Shown here piece by piece: positions 1 to 6,359 of a stretch of DNA of 11,154 nt. Position numbers and translations under genes: made by a program. Source of the DNA: SCTD01 sp038256525 (lineage in GTDB: Bacteria; Actinomycetota; Actinomycetes; Mycobacteriales; SCTD01); contig JBBSKF010000123.1 of NCBI GenBank assembly GCA_038256525.1, forward strand, positions 1 through 11,154, in the 5' to 3' direction. Under the pieces are notes generated by a model. That model was not told the origin of the DNA. It ran no database searches and was given only the letters and a program-made list of their open reading frames with translations. The first letter of the stretch is position 1. The number at the start of each line of letters is the position of its first letter.

Positions 1-300
1 CCCACCCGCCTGCTCGGTCGAGGTCGGTCCGGCGAACAGCAGCTCGAGCAGCGGCTCCACCGAGGTGGACTGGGGCACCGGCCGGGTGACCGGCGCGACG
101 AGCCCCTCCCGGATGAAGTAGAGCGCGACCCGGTCGTTTCCCACCGGCTCGGGAATGCGGCTGGGGCTCGGCAGGGCGCCGGCGGGGGCGTTCGCCGGGT
201 CCAGGGCGCGCGGCGCGTCGTCCCGGGGGATGCCGCAGCCGCCGAGCAGGACCAGGACGGCCGCCAGCCCCACCCGGGCAGCCACCGAGGCCCGCCTCAC
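1..300 (-). CDS. GerMN-domain lipoprotein (N-terminal 100 residues, cut by window edge)
   Basis: The GTG start overlaps the stop of the upstream kinase gene by four bases (GTGA), so the two are probably translated together. The first 22 residues form a lipoprotein signal: RR near the start, a hydrophobic stretch, then a lipobox ending LLGGC with Cys22 as the lipidation site. After a Pro/Ala-rich linker, residues from about 57 (ALYFIREG, then LLELLFAGPT) look like the start of a GerMN domain, as in LpqB and spore germination GerM. A lipoprotein encoded after a sensor kinase is a known arrangement (mtrA-mtrB-lpqB), in which the lipoprotein tunes the kinase from outside the membrane. Whether it does so here is inference. 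The C-terminus lies outside the window, so a large LpqB type with a propeller cannot be excluded. Confidence 0.8.
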   Translation of the reverse strand, partial: MRRASVAARVGLAAVLVLLGGCGIPRDDAPRALDPANAPAGALPSPSRIPEPVGNDRVALYFIREGLVAPVTRPVPQSTSVEPLLELLFAGPTSTEQAGG

Positions 301-1694
301 GACGGGCGACCGGGCAGGGTGACCCGGAAGCGGGCGCCACCGCCGGGCCGGTCGGTGACAAGGACCGTGCCGCGGTGGGCCTGGGTGTGCTGCAGGACCA
401 GCGCCAGGCCCAGACCGGTGCCCTCACTGCCCCCGCGGGCGCTCGCGGCGCGGCCACGCGCGAACCGGTCAAAGACCAGATCCCGCTCCTCGACGGGGAC
501 GCCAGGTCCCTCGTCGTCGACCTCGAGGGTCACGGCGTCCTTGCCCAGCGACAGCCCGATCCGGACCACGCCGCCCCCGTGCTTGCCGGCGTTGTCGATC
601 AGGTTGACCAGCAGCTGCTCGAAGCGGCGCGGGTCGATCTCGAGGACCGCGGTCGGTTCGTCGACCCCCGGCGCCGCGCCGTCCAGGTTCGTGACCTCGA
701 GGACGGCCGGCGGCAACCCTCGCGACTCGGCGACGCCGCGGGTCAGCGCCGCGACGTCCGTGGGCCGGCGCTCGGCCGCCCGGTCGCTCCTTGCGAGCTC
801 CAGCAGATCGGTGACCAGTGACTCGAACCGGGCCACCTCGTCGGTGAGCAGCGCGACGGCAGCGGCGCTGCGATCGTCGAGCTGGTCGCGGCGGCGGTCA
901 AGGACGCTGGTCGCCGCCGACAGCGTCTGCAGCGGTGAACGCAGCTCGTGGCTGACGTCGGCGGCGAACCGGCGGTCGGCCTCGGAGCGGGCCGAGACCT
1001 CGTCGACCATCCGGTTGAAGGCGACGGCCAGCTTGTCGAGGTCGGGATCGCGGTCGCGTCCCACGCGGGCGGTGAAGTCGCCGGAGGCGATGCTCCCGGC
1101 CGCGCTCGCCACGTTGCCGAGCGGCCGCAGGACCCGCCGGCTCGCCCACCAGCCCACACCGGCACCCGCGAGGGTGGTCACGAGCGCGACCAGCCCGAGC
1201 ACGGTGGCCAGCACGGTGAGGGTGTCCCGGAGCTCCGACAGCTCGGTGAGCTCGTAGTAGGTGGCGCCCTCCTGCAGCGGCACCCCGACGACCAGGGCCG
1301 GCTCTGCCCGAAGGCTCACCCGCTGCACCGCCGCCGTTCCCTGCTCCACCAGGCGCTGCAGGCGCTGCGGGACAGCCTCGGTGAGCCCGTCGTCGGCCGT
1401 ACGCGCGAACCACTGCCCGTCACGGCGGATCAGCGGCCGGCGGGTTTCCCCCGTGTCGAGGCTGCGAAGCACCTCGGCCAGGTCGGGATCGTCGCCACCC
1501 AGCCCCTGCCGGATGAGCGCCGCGTCGAAGTACGCCGCCCGCACCGCCGCCCGCTCGCGCTCGTCGAGCAGCGACTGACGCGTCAGCTCGTAGGTCGCAC
1601 CGGCCAGGGCCACCGACAGCGCCAGCGCGCCGAGCGCGAAGACAGCGGTGATCCGGGCCCGCAGGCCCCGTGCCCGCAGCCCCTTCGAGCTCAT
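297..1694 (-). CDS. HAMP-domain sensor histidine kinase
   Basis: 465-residue membrane kinase. TM1 is at about 15-35, an extracytoplasmic sensor region at about 36-157, and TM2 at about 158-182. A HAMP linker follows (about 183-240), then a HisKA dimerisation domain with phospho-acceptor His249 in FAADVSHELRSPLQTL. The ATPase domain has an N-box (NLIDNAGKH, 364-372), a G1 box (DEGPGVP) and a G2 box (GTGLGLAL). The ATG at 1694 overlaps the response-regulator stop as ATGA. An open frame continues 45 codons upstream, but that part lies inside the regulator gene and is Arg-rich shadow sequence, so the shorter start is chosen. All catalytic motifs are intact. It should phosphorylate the regulator encoded just upstream. 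The signal is unknown; the sensor region resembles no ligand-binding domain I can name. Confidence 0.93.
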   Translation of the reverse strand: MSSKGLRARGLRARITAVFALGALALSVALAGATYELTRQSLLDERERAAVRAAYFDAALIRQGLGGDDPDLAEVLRSLDTGETRRPLIRRDGQWFARTADDGLTEAVPQRLQRLVEQGTAAVQRVSLRAEPALVVGVPLQEGATYYELTELSELRDTLTVLATVLGLVALVTTLAGAGVGWWASRRVLRPLGNVASAAGSIASGDFTARVGRDRDPDLDKLAVAFNRMVDEVSARSEADRRFAADVSHELRSPLQTLSAATSVLDRRRDQLDDRSAAAVALLTDEVARFESLVTDLLELARSDRAAERRPTDVAALTRGVAESRGLPPAVLEVTNLDGAAPGVDEPTAVLEIDPRRFEQLLVNLIDNAGKHGGGVVRIGLSLGKDAVTLEVDDEGPGVPVEERDLVFDRFARGRAASARGGSEGTGLGLALVLQHTQAHRGTVLVTDRPGGGARFRVTLPGRPS

Positions 1695-2371
1695 GGGCTG
1701 AGCTTGTAGCCCAAGCCGCGCACGGTGAGGACGTGAGCCGGGTTGGCGGGGTCGCGCTCCACCTTGCGCCGCAGCCGTCCGATGTGCACGTCGACCAGCC
1801 GCTCGTCGCCGTAGACGTCGTAGCCCCACACCCGGTCGAGCAGCTGCTGGCGGGACAGCACCCGCCCGGTCTGGTCGGCCAGCTCGCAGAGCAGCCGGAA
1901 CTCCGTACGGGTCAGATGCACCTGCTCGTCACCCAGCAGGACCTCACCCGCCTCCGGGCGGAGCTCGATCTCGCCGAAGCGACGGACCTTCGGGGCGTCC
2001 TCACCGCTGCCGCTCGCGCGCCGGCGCAGCGCCCGTAGGCGGGCCGAGAGCTCTTTGACAGCAACAGGTTTGACGACGTAGTCGTCGGCGCCGGCCTCGA
2101 GGGCGGCGACCACGTCGTGGGTGTCGTCCCGCGCACTGACGACCACGATCGGCACGTCGCCGAGCCGGCGCATCGCCCGGATGCAGTCGAAGCCGTCCAT
2201 GCCCGGGAGCATCAGGTCGACCAGCACGAGGTCGGCCGGGTGGGCGCGGTGCTCGGCGAGGCCGGCTTCGGCGGTGGGCACGTCACGCACGCTGTAGCCC
2301 TCGTCCTCGAGGGCCAGGCGCAGCGACAACCGAATCCGGTCGTCGTCCTCGACGATCAGCAGGCGGGGCAC
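1691..2371 (-). CDS. OmpR/PhoB-family response regulator
   Basis: 226 residues. The receiver domain (1-115) has the acidic pocket Glu8/Asp9/Asp10, phospho-acceptor Asp52 in LVLVDLMLPGMDG, Ser79 and Lys101 (VVKP). The winged-helix DNA-binding domain occupies about 129-224, with the typical LTRTEFRLL and VDVHIGRLRRKV helices and RGLGYKL wing. The start is GTG at 2371; the frame begins with the usual PRLLIVEDDD. It overlaps the upstream STAS gene by 16 bases and the downstream kinase by four, giving a tightly coupled operon. OmpR-family dimers bind direct repeats of about 11-bp period. Two such pairs lie in the divergent intergenic region at 2724-2780 and are candidate autoregulatory sites. The regulon cannot be named from sequence alone. 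Confidence 0.95.
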   Translation of the reverse strand: MPRLLIVEDDDRIRLSLRLALEDEGYSVRDVPTAEAGLAEHRAHPADLVLVDLMLPGMDGFDCIRAMRRLGDVPIVVVSARDDTHDVVAALEAGADDYVVKPVAVKELSARLRALRRRASGSGEDAPKVRRFGEIELRPEAGEVLLGDEQVHLTRTEFRLLCELADQTGRVLSRQQLLDRVWGYDVYGDERLVDVHIGRLRRKVERDPANPAHVLTVRGLGYKLSP

Positions 2372-2709
2372 GAAGCCATCATGTCAGGGGCGCGGACGCC
2401 GGCCCGGTCAGCAAGGCCCCGGCCGGGGCTGGTCGCCGCGACGACCGCGACCCCCTCGGACAGCCAGCGGGCCAGCCGGGTGCACCCGGTGAGCGCGAAG
2501 GCCGCTTCGTCGTCCCAGGAGCTCAGCCCGTCCAGGTCGACGACGAGCCTCGAGCAGCCGCACTGCACGGCGTCGGCGGCCGCATGGAGCACCTGCCTCG
2601 CGGCGTCGTCGTCGAAGTGACCCGACAGGCGCAGCCGGGCCGCACCTGCCGCCGGGGCGTCGATCGAGAGGGTGAACACGATGCAGAGGGTCGCCGCCCG
2701 GTGCGACAT
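2356..2709 (-). CDS. STAS-domain (anti-sigma-factor-antagonist-like) protein with Glu at the phosphoserine position
   Basis: 117 residues in the size range of SpoIIAA/RsbV-type antagonists. The core LVVDLDGLSSWDDEAAFAL aligns without gaps to the SpoIIAA motif region LDLSxxxFMDSSGLGVIL. The canonical D-S-S-G becomes Asp66-Asp67-Glu68-Ala69, so the kinase-target serine is replaced by Glu. It is the first gene of the two-component operon and overlaps the regulator gene by 16 bases. The C-terminal tail (about 95-117) is poorly conserved-looking and lies partly over the regulator start. No clear Shine-Dalgarno precedes the ATG; the transcript may be leaderless, or a GTG at 2679 may be used. By family knowledge STAS proteins bind anti-sigma kinases; an acidic residue at this site would be expected to mimic the phosphorylated, non-binding form. 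Whether it still has a partner is unknown. Confidence 0.75.
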   Translation of the reverse strand: MSHRAATLCIVFTLSIDAPAAGAARLRLSGHFDDDAARQVLHAAADAVQCGCSRLVVDLDGLSSWDDEAAFALTGCTRLARWLSEGVAVVAATSPGRGLADRAGVRAPDMMASCPAC

Positions 2710-2723
2710 CGCCGCGGCGCTTG

Positions 2724-2822
2724 GATGACGGTCCGATGACGGCGGGAAGGCGATCCGGGGCTCGTCACGGGACCGTCACGAGACGGCGTCGCGACCGCTA
2801 CCTGTCGGGGGCACTGTCGGGG
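2724..2822. promoter_or_regulatory. Divergent promoter region with three direct-repeat pairs (candidate OmpR-type boxes)
   Basis: The 136-bp gap between the divergent STAS genes contains GATGACGG at 2724-2731 and 2735-2742 (11-bp period), CGTCACG at 2763-2769 and 2774-2780 (11-bp period), and CTGTCGGGG at 2802-2810 and 2814-2822 (12-bp period). Read on the minus strand, the first pair gives CCGTCATC, close to the CCGTCAC of the second pair, so the first two pairs look like the same site in opposite orientations. A TACCTG at 2799-2804 could be the -10 of the plus-strand STAS gene; its -35 would then fall in the second repeat of the middle pair, as at promoters activated by PhoB-like regulators. 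Binding by the adjacent regulator is inference. Confidence 0.5.
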
Positions 2823-2845
2823 AAGGCCGACCGGAGGAGCCCGCC

Positions 2846-3196
2846 ATGACCGTGCTGGGTGAGCGGGCGATCTCGCCGGCCGTTGCGGTCGAGGTCGTCG
2901 GGGCGCTCGACCTGTCATGCCTTGCCCGCGTGCGCGCGCAGATCGACGAGGAGCTCTCGGGCCACCCCGAGCATCTGGTGGTCGACCTGTCGGCCTGCCC
3001 GTTCGTCGACGCGAGTGCGCTGTCGATGCTGCTCGAGGTGCACCGGCAGGCCAGCCGCGCCGGTGGGGCGCTCACCCTGCGCGGCTGCTCGCCGCGGGTG
3101 CTGCGCCTGCTGTCGCTCACCGGCCTGCGCCGCGTGTTCGACCTCGAGCCGGCCAGTGGGGTCAGCGGCGCTGGGGTCAGCGGCGCTGCGCGATGA
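2846..3196 (+). CDS. STAS-domain anti-sigma factor antagonist
   Basis: 116 residues, preceded by a good ribosome binding site (GGAGGAG at 2833-2839, six bases before the ATG). The core HLVVDLSACPFVDASALSML carries the antagonist motif with D-A-S-A-L in place of D-S-S-G-L: Asp55 and the phosphorylatable Ser57 are kept. This is the usual form of RsbV/SpoIIAA-type antagonists that bind and neutralise an anti-sigma kinase when unphosphorylated. No RsbW-like kinase or sigma-B-like gene is in the window. It is transcribed divergently from the STAS/two-component operon and probably shares its control region. The last residues come from a 15-bp tandem duplication (GVSGAGVSGA). Its end overlaps the end of glnR on the other strand by 20 bases. 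Confidence 0.85.
   Translation: MTVLGERAISPAVAVEVVGALDLSCLARVRAQIDEELSGHPEHLVVDLSACPFVDASALSMLLEVHRQASRAGGALTLRGCSPRVLRLLSLTGLRRVFDLEPASGVSGAGVSGAAR
3157..3186. repeat. 15-bp perfect tandem duplication at the convergent gene ends
   Basis: TGGGGTCAGCGGCGC occurs at 3157-3171 and again at 3172-3186. It lies at the overlap of the plus-strand STAS gene and the minus-strand glnR. It lengthens the STAS C-terminus by five residues and gives glnR a second in-frame TGA 15 bases after its stop. Confidence 0.9.
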
Positions 3197-3935
3197 GGGC
3201 CGGCTCGGGTGACCTGCTGCCGGTGTCGGTGCGCGCGGAGGTCGCCTCCTCCGGAAGGCTCGTCAGCGCCGGGGTGACGAACTTGTAGCCGACGTGGCGG
3301 ACGGTGCCGATCAGCTGCTCGTGCTCGGCGCCGAGCTTGGCCCGGAGTCGGCGGACGTGGACGTCCACCGTGCGCGTACCCCCGTAGTAGTCGTAGCCCC
3401 AGACCTCCTGGAGCAGCTGCGCCCGGGTGTAGACCCGGCCCGGGTGCTGCGCGAGGTACTTGAGCAGCTCGAACTCCTTGAACGTGAGGTCCAGTGCACG
3501 CCCGCGGAGACGACAGGTGTAGGTGCCCTCGTCGATGGTCAGCTCGCCGGCGCGCACCACCCCGGGATCCACCGGACCCGAATCCTGCTTGCGGCCCATC
3601 GCGAGGCGCAGGCGGGCGTCGACCTCGGCCGGCCCGGTGGTGTCCAGCAGGACATCGTCCACCCCCCACTCGGGGGTCAGCGCGACGAGACCGCCCTCGG
3701 TGAGCACGGCGATCAGTGGCGCCGTCACCCCCGTCGTCCGCAGCAGCCGGCACAGCGACCGGGCTCCGGCGAGGTCGCGACGGGCATCGACGAGGATGGC
3801 GTCGCGTTCGGGGGCCGACAGCAGCGCCGACACCTCGAGCGGCGCGACGCGCACCGGGTGTCCGAGCAGCCCGAGTGCCGGCAGGACGTCTGCCGACGGT
3901 GTCATCGCGTTGGTGAGGAGCAACAGGGTCGCCAT
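3177..3935 (-). CDS. glnR: GlnR, global nitrogen-metabolism regulator (orphan OmpR-type)
   Basis: 252 residues. The ATG at 3935 gives the characteristic actinobacterial GlnR start MATLLLLTNAMTPSADVLPA; upstream open frame is only low-complexity Arg/Pro-rich shadow. The receiver-like domain is atypical: Asp50 (AILVDARRDL) is present, but the acidic pocket residues and the conserved Lys of true receivers are absent, as known for GlnR, which works as an unphosphorylated dimer with no partner kinase. The winged-helix domain (about 125-222) is nearly diagnostic: LTFKEFELLKYLAQHPGRV, VWGYDYYGGTRTVDVHVRRL and GTVRHVGYKFVTP. GlnR activates and represses glutamine synthetase, ammonium transport and nitrate/nitrite genes. 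It is divergent from the sulfur-carrier gene and overlaps the STAS gene tail to tail by 20 bases. The C-terminal tail (223-252) is short and variable. Confidence 0.95.
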   Translation of the reverse strand: MATLLLLTNAMTPSADVLPALGLLGHPVRVAPLEVSALLSAPERDAILVDARRDLAGARSLCRLLRTTGVTAPLIAVLTEGGLVALTPEWGVDDVLLDTTGPAEVDARLRLAMGRKQDSGPVDPGVVRAGELTIDEGTYTCRLRGRALDLTFKEFELLKYLAQHPGRVYTRAQLLQEVWGYDYYGGTRTVDVHVRRLRAKLGAEHEQLIGTVRHVGYKFVTPALTSLPEEATSARTDTGSRSPEPALIAQRR

Positions 3936-4060
3936 GGTGCGTCTCCGCCTCGGTCGCCGTTTCCGGTCCTTCGTGGGCAGAGGCGCCGTTGCCTCAAGGT
4001 AAACAGTAGCCCAGCACGACGCGACTCGGGCACGCACCCCCCGGGCAGCAGGAGGGAGCA
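3936..4060. promoter_or_regulatory. Divergent glnR / moaD-like intergenic region
   Basis: These 125 bases separate glnR from the plus-strand sulfur-carrier gene. TACTGT on the minus strand (4008-4003) is a possible -10 for glnR, but no good -35 stands upstream. The minus-strand sequence from 4004 to 3988 (GTTTACCTTGAGGCAAC) resembles one GlnR half-site (GTnAC, six bases, GAAAC) with two mismatches. A strong ribosome binding site for the plus-strand gene lies at 4051-4056. Confidence 0.3.
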
Positions 4061-4330
4061 GTGGTGACGATCGCGCCCGCAGTGGCCACCGTGCGCTACT
4101 GGGCGGCGGCGCGCGCAGCAGCGGGCGTCGCCTCCGAGTCGACGTCGGCGACCACCCTCGCCGAGGCGCTCGCGCAGGCTCGCTCCGGCCGGAGCGACCG
4201 CTTCGCCGCGGTGCTGGCGGTCTGCTCCTACGTCGTGGACGGCGACCCGGTCGGGGTCCGTGACCACGCCTCGGTCCGGCTGACCGCCGGCGGGTTGGTC
4301 GACGTCCTTCCACCCTTCGCCGGCGGCTGA
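4061..4330 (+). CDS. MoaD/ThiS-family sulfur carrier protein
   Basis: 89 residues of beta-grasp type: an N-terminal strand (ATVRYWAAARAAAG), a helix segment LAEALAQA, and the C-terminal signature DVLPPFAGG ending in the Gly-Gly that is adenylated and thiocarboxylated in this family. The final GG is intact. The ribosome binding site GGAGGG (4051-4056) is followed by two consecutive GTG codons at 4061 and 4064; the second has better spacing, so the start is uncertain by one codon. MoaD serves molybdopterin synthase, but other members deliver sulfur for thiamine, cysteine or tungsten-cofactor synthesis. With sulfur-transfer genes downstream rather than moa genes, a role in sulfur transfer is plausible but not shown. 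It is divergent from glnR and 26 bases ahead of the membrane-protein gene. Confidence 0.85.
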   Translation: MVTIAPAVATVRYWAAARAAAGVASESTSATTLAEALAQARSGRSDRFAAVLAVCSYVVDGDPVGVRDHASVRLTAGGLVDVLPPFAGG

Positions 4331-4356
4331 GCCATGCGGTCTGGCACCATCGACCA

Positions 4357-5577
4357 GTGACCCGACCGGGACCGAGCAAGACCGCGAAGGTGCCGCCCGC
4401 GAAGGCGGCGCCGCCTGCGGTCCGCCGCGCCCGTGCCGCCAAGGCACCTGCCAAGGCGCCCGCGACCCGCAAACGGCCGGCCACCCGGGCGCCGCTGAAG
4501 CAGGACCCCGATCCGCGGGACTGGGCCGACACCGGCGATCCCGACTACGAGCCCGATCCCCCGCCCCGCGCCCCCGCCCGGAGCGCCGCCGCCCGCCCGT
4601 CCCGCCCGGTCCGCCCCGTCGCTGCCCGGCCCGTCGCTGCCCGCCCCGCGCCCGCCCCGTATGTGGAGCACTGGAAGACGCTGCCCGAGGACGAGACGGT
4701 GACCTTCGCGCGGCCATCCGGCTTCCCGGCTGTCCAGTCCGAGCCCCCCCGGCCGGCCGGCCGGCCCGCCGGACCGCCCCGCCGAGCCCCCATGATCGTC
4801 CAGGGTCTGTGGCCGGCGCTGCTCGCGGGGGCACTGGTCGCCGCCGCGTCCGCCGGCGTCCTGCCGCTCGCCGCCGCCGTGTTCGGGGTGCAGGTCTTCC
4901 TCATCCTCGGCGCGCTCGCCCTGCTGGACGCCCCCGCGGCGGGCGGCGGCTTCCTGGTCGCCACGCTGGCGGCGGTCGCCGCCGACGCCGTCATCCTGCT
5001 CGGCGACGGGGGAACAGCCGATCTGGCCGGCGTCGCCGGGGCGGGGTTCGTCGTGTCGCTCGCCCACCAGCTCGCGCGGCGCGATCGCAGTCGGGTGACC
5101 GAGTCACTGGCGGACACGCTGGTCGTCCTGGTCGTCGCAGTCGCCGCGGCGTGCCTGATCGCCCTGCAGAGGCTGGAAGGCGGCGAGACGCTGCTGCAGA
5201 TCAGCCTCGCGGCGACCGGCGCCGTGCTGCTTGTCGGGCGTCTCGGCGACTGGCTCACGCCCCGGCCCGAGCTCGCGGTCGGCTCGACCCGAGGCTGGCC
5301 AGGGCTGCTGCTCGGTATCGGTGCCGGCGTTGCCGCAGCCACCCTCGTCGCCGACGTGGCCGGGGAGCCGCCCCTGCAGGCGGCGGTCCTGCTCGGGCTG
5401 GTCGTCGCCACCACGGTCGCGACGGCCGACCTCGCCGTGGATCTCGGCGCCGCCGAGCTGCGCTCGGGCTGGCGGGACGCGCGCCGGGTCGCCGCACTCC
5501 GCCCGACGGCGCTGCTGCTGCCGTTCGCCGTGCTCGGACCGGTGGCTCTGCTTGCCGCCCGGCTGCTCATGACCTGA
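4357..5577 (+). CDS. Multi-pass membrane protein with long disordered N-terminus, function unknown
   Basis: 406 residues in two parts. Residues 1-145 are hydrophilic and rich in Pro, Ala, Arg and Lys, with no visible fold. Residues 146-406 contain about nine hydrophobic segments (roughly 150-170, 171-190, 197-216, 222-238, 252-270, 280-296, 315-333, 341-360, 385-404). I see no catalytic motif; in particular the CDP-diglyceride synthase signature is absent. The start is a GTG with no Shine-Dalgarno; CACCAT seven bases upstream could act as the -10 of a leaderless transcript. An ATG at 4792 (Met146) would remove the disordered part, but the segment around 48-128 keeps coding-like composition, so the long form is preferred. 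A 15-bp tandem repeat at 4615-4644 encodes PVAAR twice. It ends one base before the next gene. Confidence 0.75.
   Translation: MTRPGPSKTAKVPPAKAAPPAVRRARAAKAPAKAPATRKRPATRAPLKQDPDPRDWADTGDPDYEPDPPPRAPARSAAARPSRPVRPVAARPVAARPAPAPYVEHWKTLPEDETVTFARPSGFPAVQSEPPRPAGRPAGPPRRAPMIVQGLWPALLAGALVAAASAGVLPLAAAVFGVQVFLILGALALLDAPAAGGGFLVATLAAVAADAVILLGDGGTADLAGVAGAGFVVSLAHQLARRDRSRVTESLADTLVVLVVAVAAACLIALQRLEGGETLLQISLAATGAVLLVGRLGDWLTPRPELAVGSTRGWPGLLLGIGAGVAAATLVADVAGEPPLQAAVLLGLVVATTVATADLAVDLGAAELRSGWRDARRVAALRPTALLLPFAVLGPVALLAARLLMT
4615..4644 (+). repeat. 15-bp tandem repeat inside the disordered segment
   Basis: CCCGTCGCTGCCCGG (4615-4629) is followed by a copy differing in the last base (4630-4644). 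It keeps the frame and encodes PVAAR twice, consistent with slippage in a low-complexity region. Confidence 0.85.
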
Positions 5578-5578
5578 C

Positions 5579-6277
5579 GTGCGGCGCTTCCTGATCTTCC
5601 TGATCTTCCTGCTCCTGCTGGGCGTGGTGGGCGACCGGGTCGCGGCCGGTGTCGCCGCCCGGGCCGTCGCCACGCAGCTGCAGTCGGCGGCCGGTCTCGC
5701 AGAGCGCCCGTCGGTCGACATCGCCGGCATACCCTTCCTGACCCAGGCGGTGGCAGGCCGGTACGAGCGGCTCACGGTGAGCGCGCAGGGCGTGCCCGCC
5801 GGCGAGCTGACCCTGCGCGAGCTGACCGCCACCCTCACCGGGGTGCGCGCACCGCTGCCCGACGTGGTCGACGGCAGTCTCGAGAAGGTGCCGGTCGACA
5901 GAGTCGACGCGCGGGTGCTGGTGGCCTACGACGTGCTCTCCCGGCGCTCGGGCGAGCGCCGGCTGACGGTCGCGGCCGCCGGCGAGCGGCTGCGCGTGTC
6001 GGGAAGCGTGCGCGTGCTCGGCCGGACCGTCCAGGCCAGCGCGACCAGCGCCCTGACCGTCGAGGGGGAGGATCTGGTGGTCACGGCGCAGTCGTTCGAG
6101 GTCGGCAACGCCGCTGCGGATGCCGCCCTCACCCGGGCCCTGCGGGGCCGGCTCGACCTGCGGGTCCCGTTGACCGGTTTGCCGTACGACCTGATGCTCC
6201 GCAGTGTCGAGGTCGAACCGCGCGGCGTGGCCCTGCGCGCGACGGCCAGGGACGTGGTCCTGTCCGCCCCACCGTGA
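5579..6277 (+). CDS. lmeA: LmeA-like DUF2993 envelope protein
   Basis: 232 residues. The N-terminus (about 3-23) is a hydrophobic anchor or signal peptide, so the rest is extracytoplasmic. DUF2993 hallmarks are present: VDIAGIPFLTQAVAGRYERL near residues 46-65 and the closing PLTGLPYDLMLRSVEVEPRG near 195-215. In mycobacteria LmeA (Rv0817c) is a lipid-binding periplasmic protein that supports mannan elongation of lipomannan; whether this species makes such glycans is unknown, so the role is by family. The GTG start is one base after the stop of the membrane-protein gene, suggesting translational coupling. A repeat-based hairpin starts 13 bases after its stop. In M. tuberculosis the equivalent gene is next to thiX; here a nuclease gene with flanking repeats lies between them. 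Confidence 0.85.
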   Translation: MRRFLIFLIFLLLLGVVGDRVAAGVAARAVATQLQSAAGLAERPSVDIAGIPFLTQAVAGRYERLTVSAQGVPAGELTLRELTATLTGVRAPLPDVVDGSLEKVPVDRVDARVLVAYDVLSRRSGERRLTVAAAGERLRVSGSVRVLGRTVQASATSALTVEGEDLVVTAQSFEVGNAAADAALTRALRGRLDLRVPLTGLPYDLMLRSVEVEPRGVALRATARDVVLSAPP

Positions 6278-6290
6278 GCCGTTCCTCCTC

Positions 6291-6359
6291 CCCTCCCTGA
6301 TCATCTGGCGCTGGGAGGCCCCGAAAGGGCCCCTCAGGACGCCAGGTGATCAGGGAGGG
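6291..6359. repeat. REPIN-like inverted pair of a 20-bp repeat (copies 1 and 2)
   Basis: Copy 1 is CCCTCCCTGATCATCTGGCG at 6291-6310. Copy 2 is the same sequence on the minus strand at 6340-6359 with one mismatch. The 29-base loop between them contains a GGCCC/GGGCC inner stem. The unit is 69 bases long and folds into a long hairpin between the convergent ends of lmeA and the nuclease gene, where it may also stop transcription. Copy 2 lies inside the nuclease coding region and encodes its last residues. Confidence 0.9.

Noticed and set aside
319..1709. Long plus-strand open frames opposite the histidine kinase
   Set aside because: They are GC-rich antisense shadows with Arg/Ser/Pro-rich, motif-free products; the minus strand encodes a complete kinase.
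1695..1829. 45-codon N-terminal extension of the kinase frame
   Set aside because: It lies inside the regulator gene and is Arg-rich; the ATGA overlap and the membrane-anchor start favour the ATG at 1694.
4334..4360. Eight-codon frame whose stop overlaps the GTG of the membrane-protein gene
   Set aside because: No ribosome binding site of its own and no recognisable leader sequence; likely chance.
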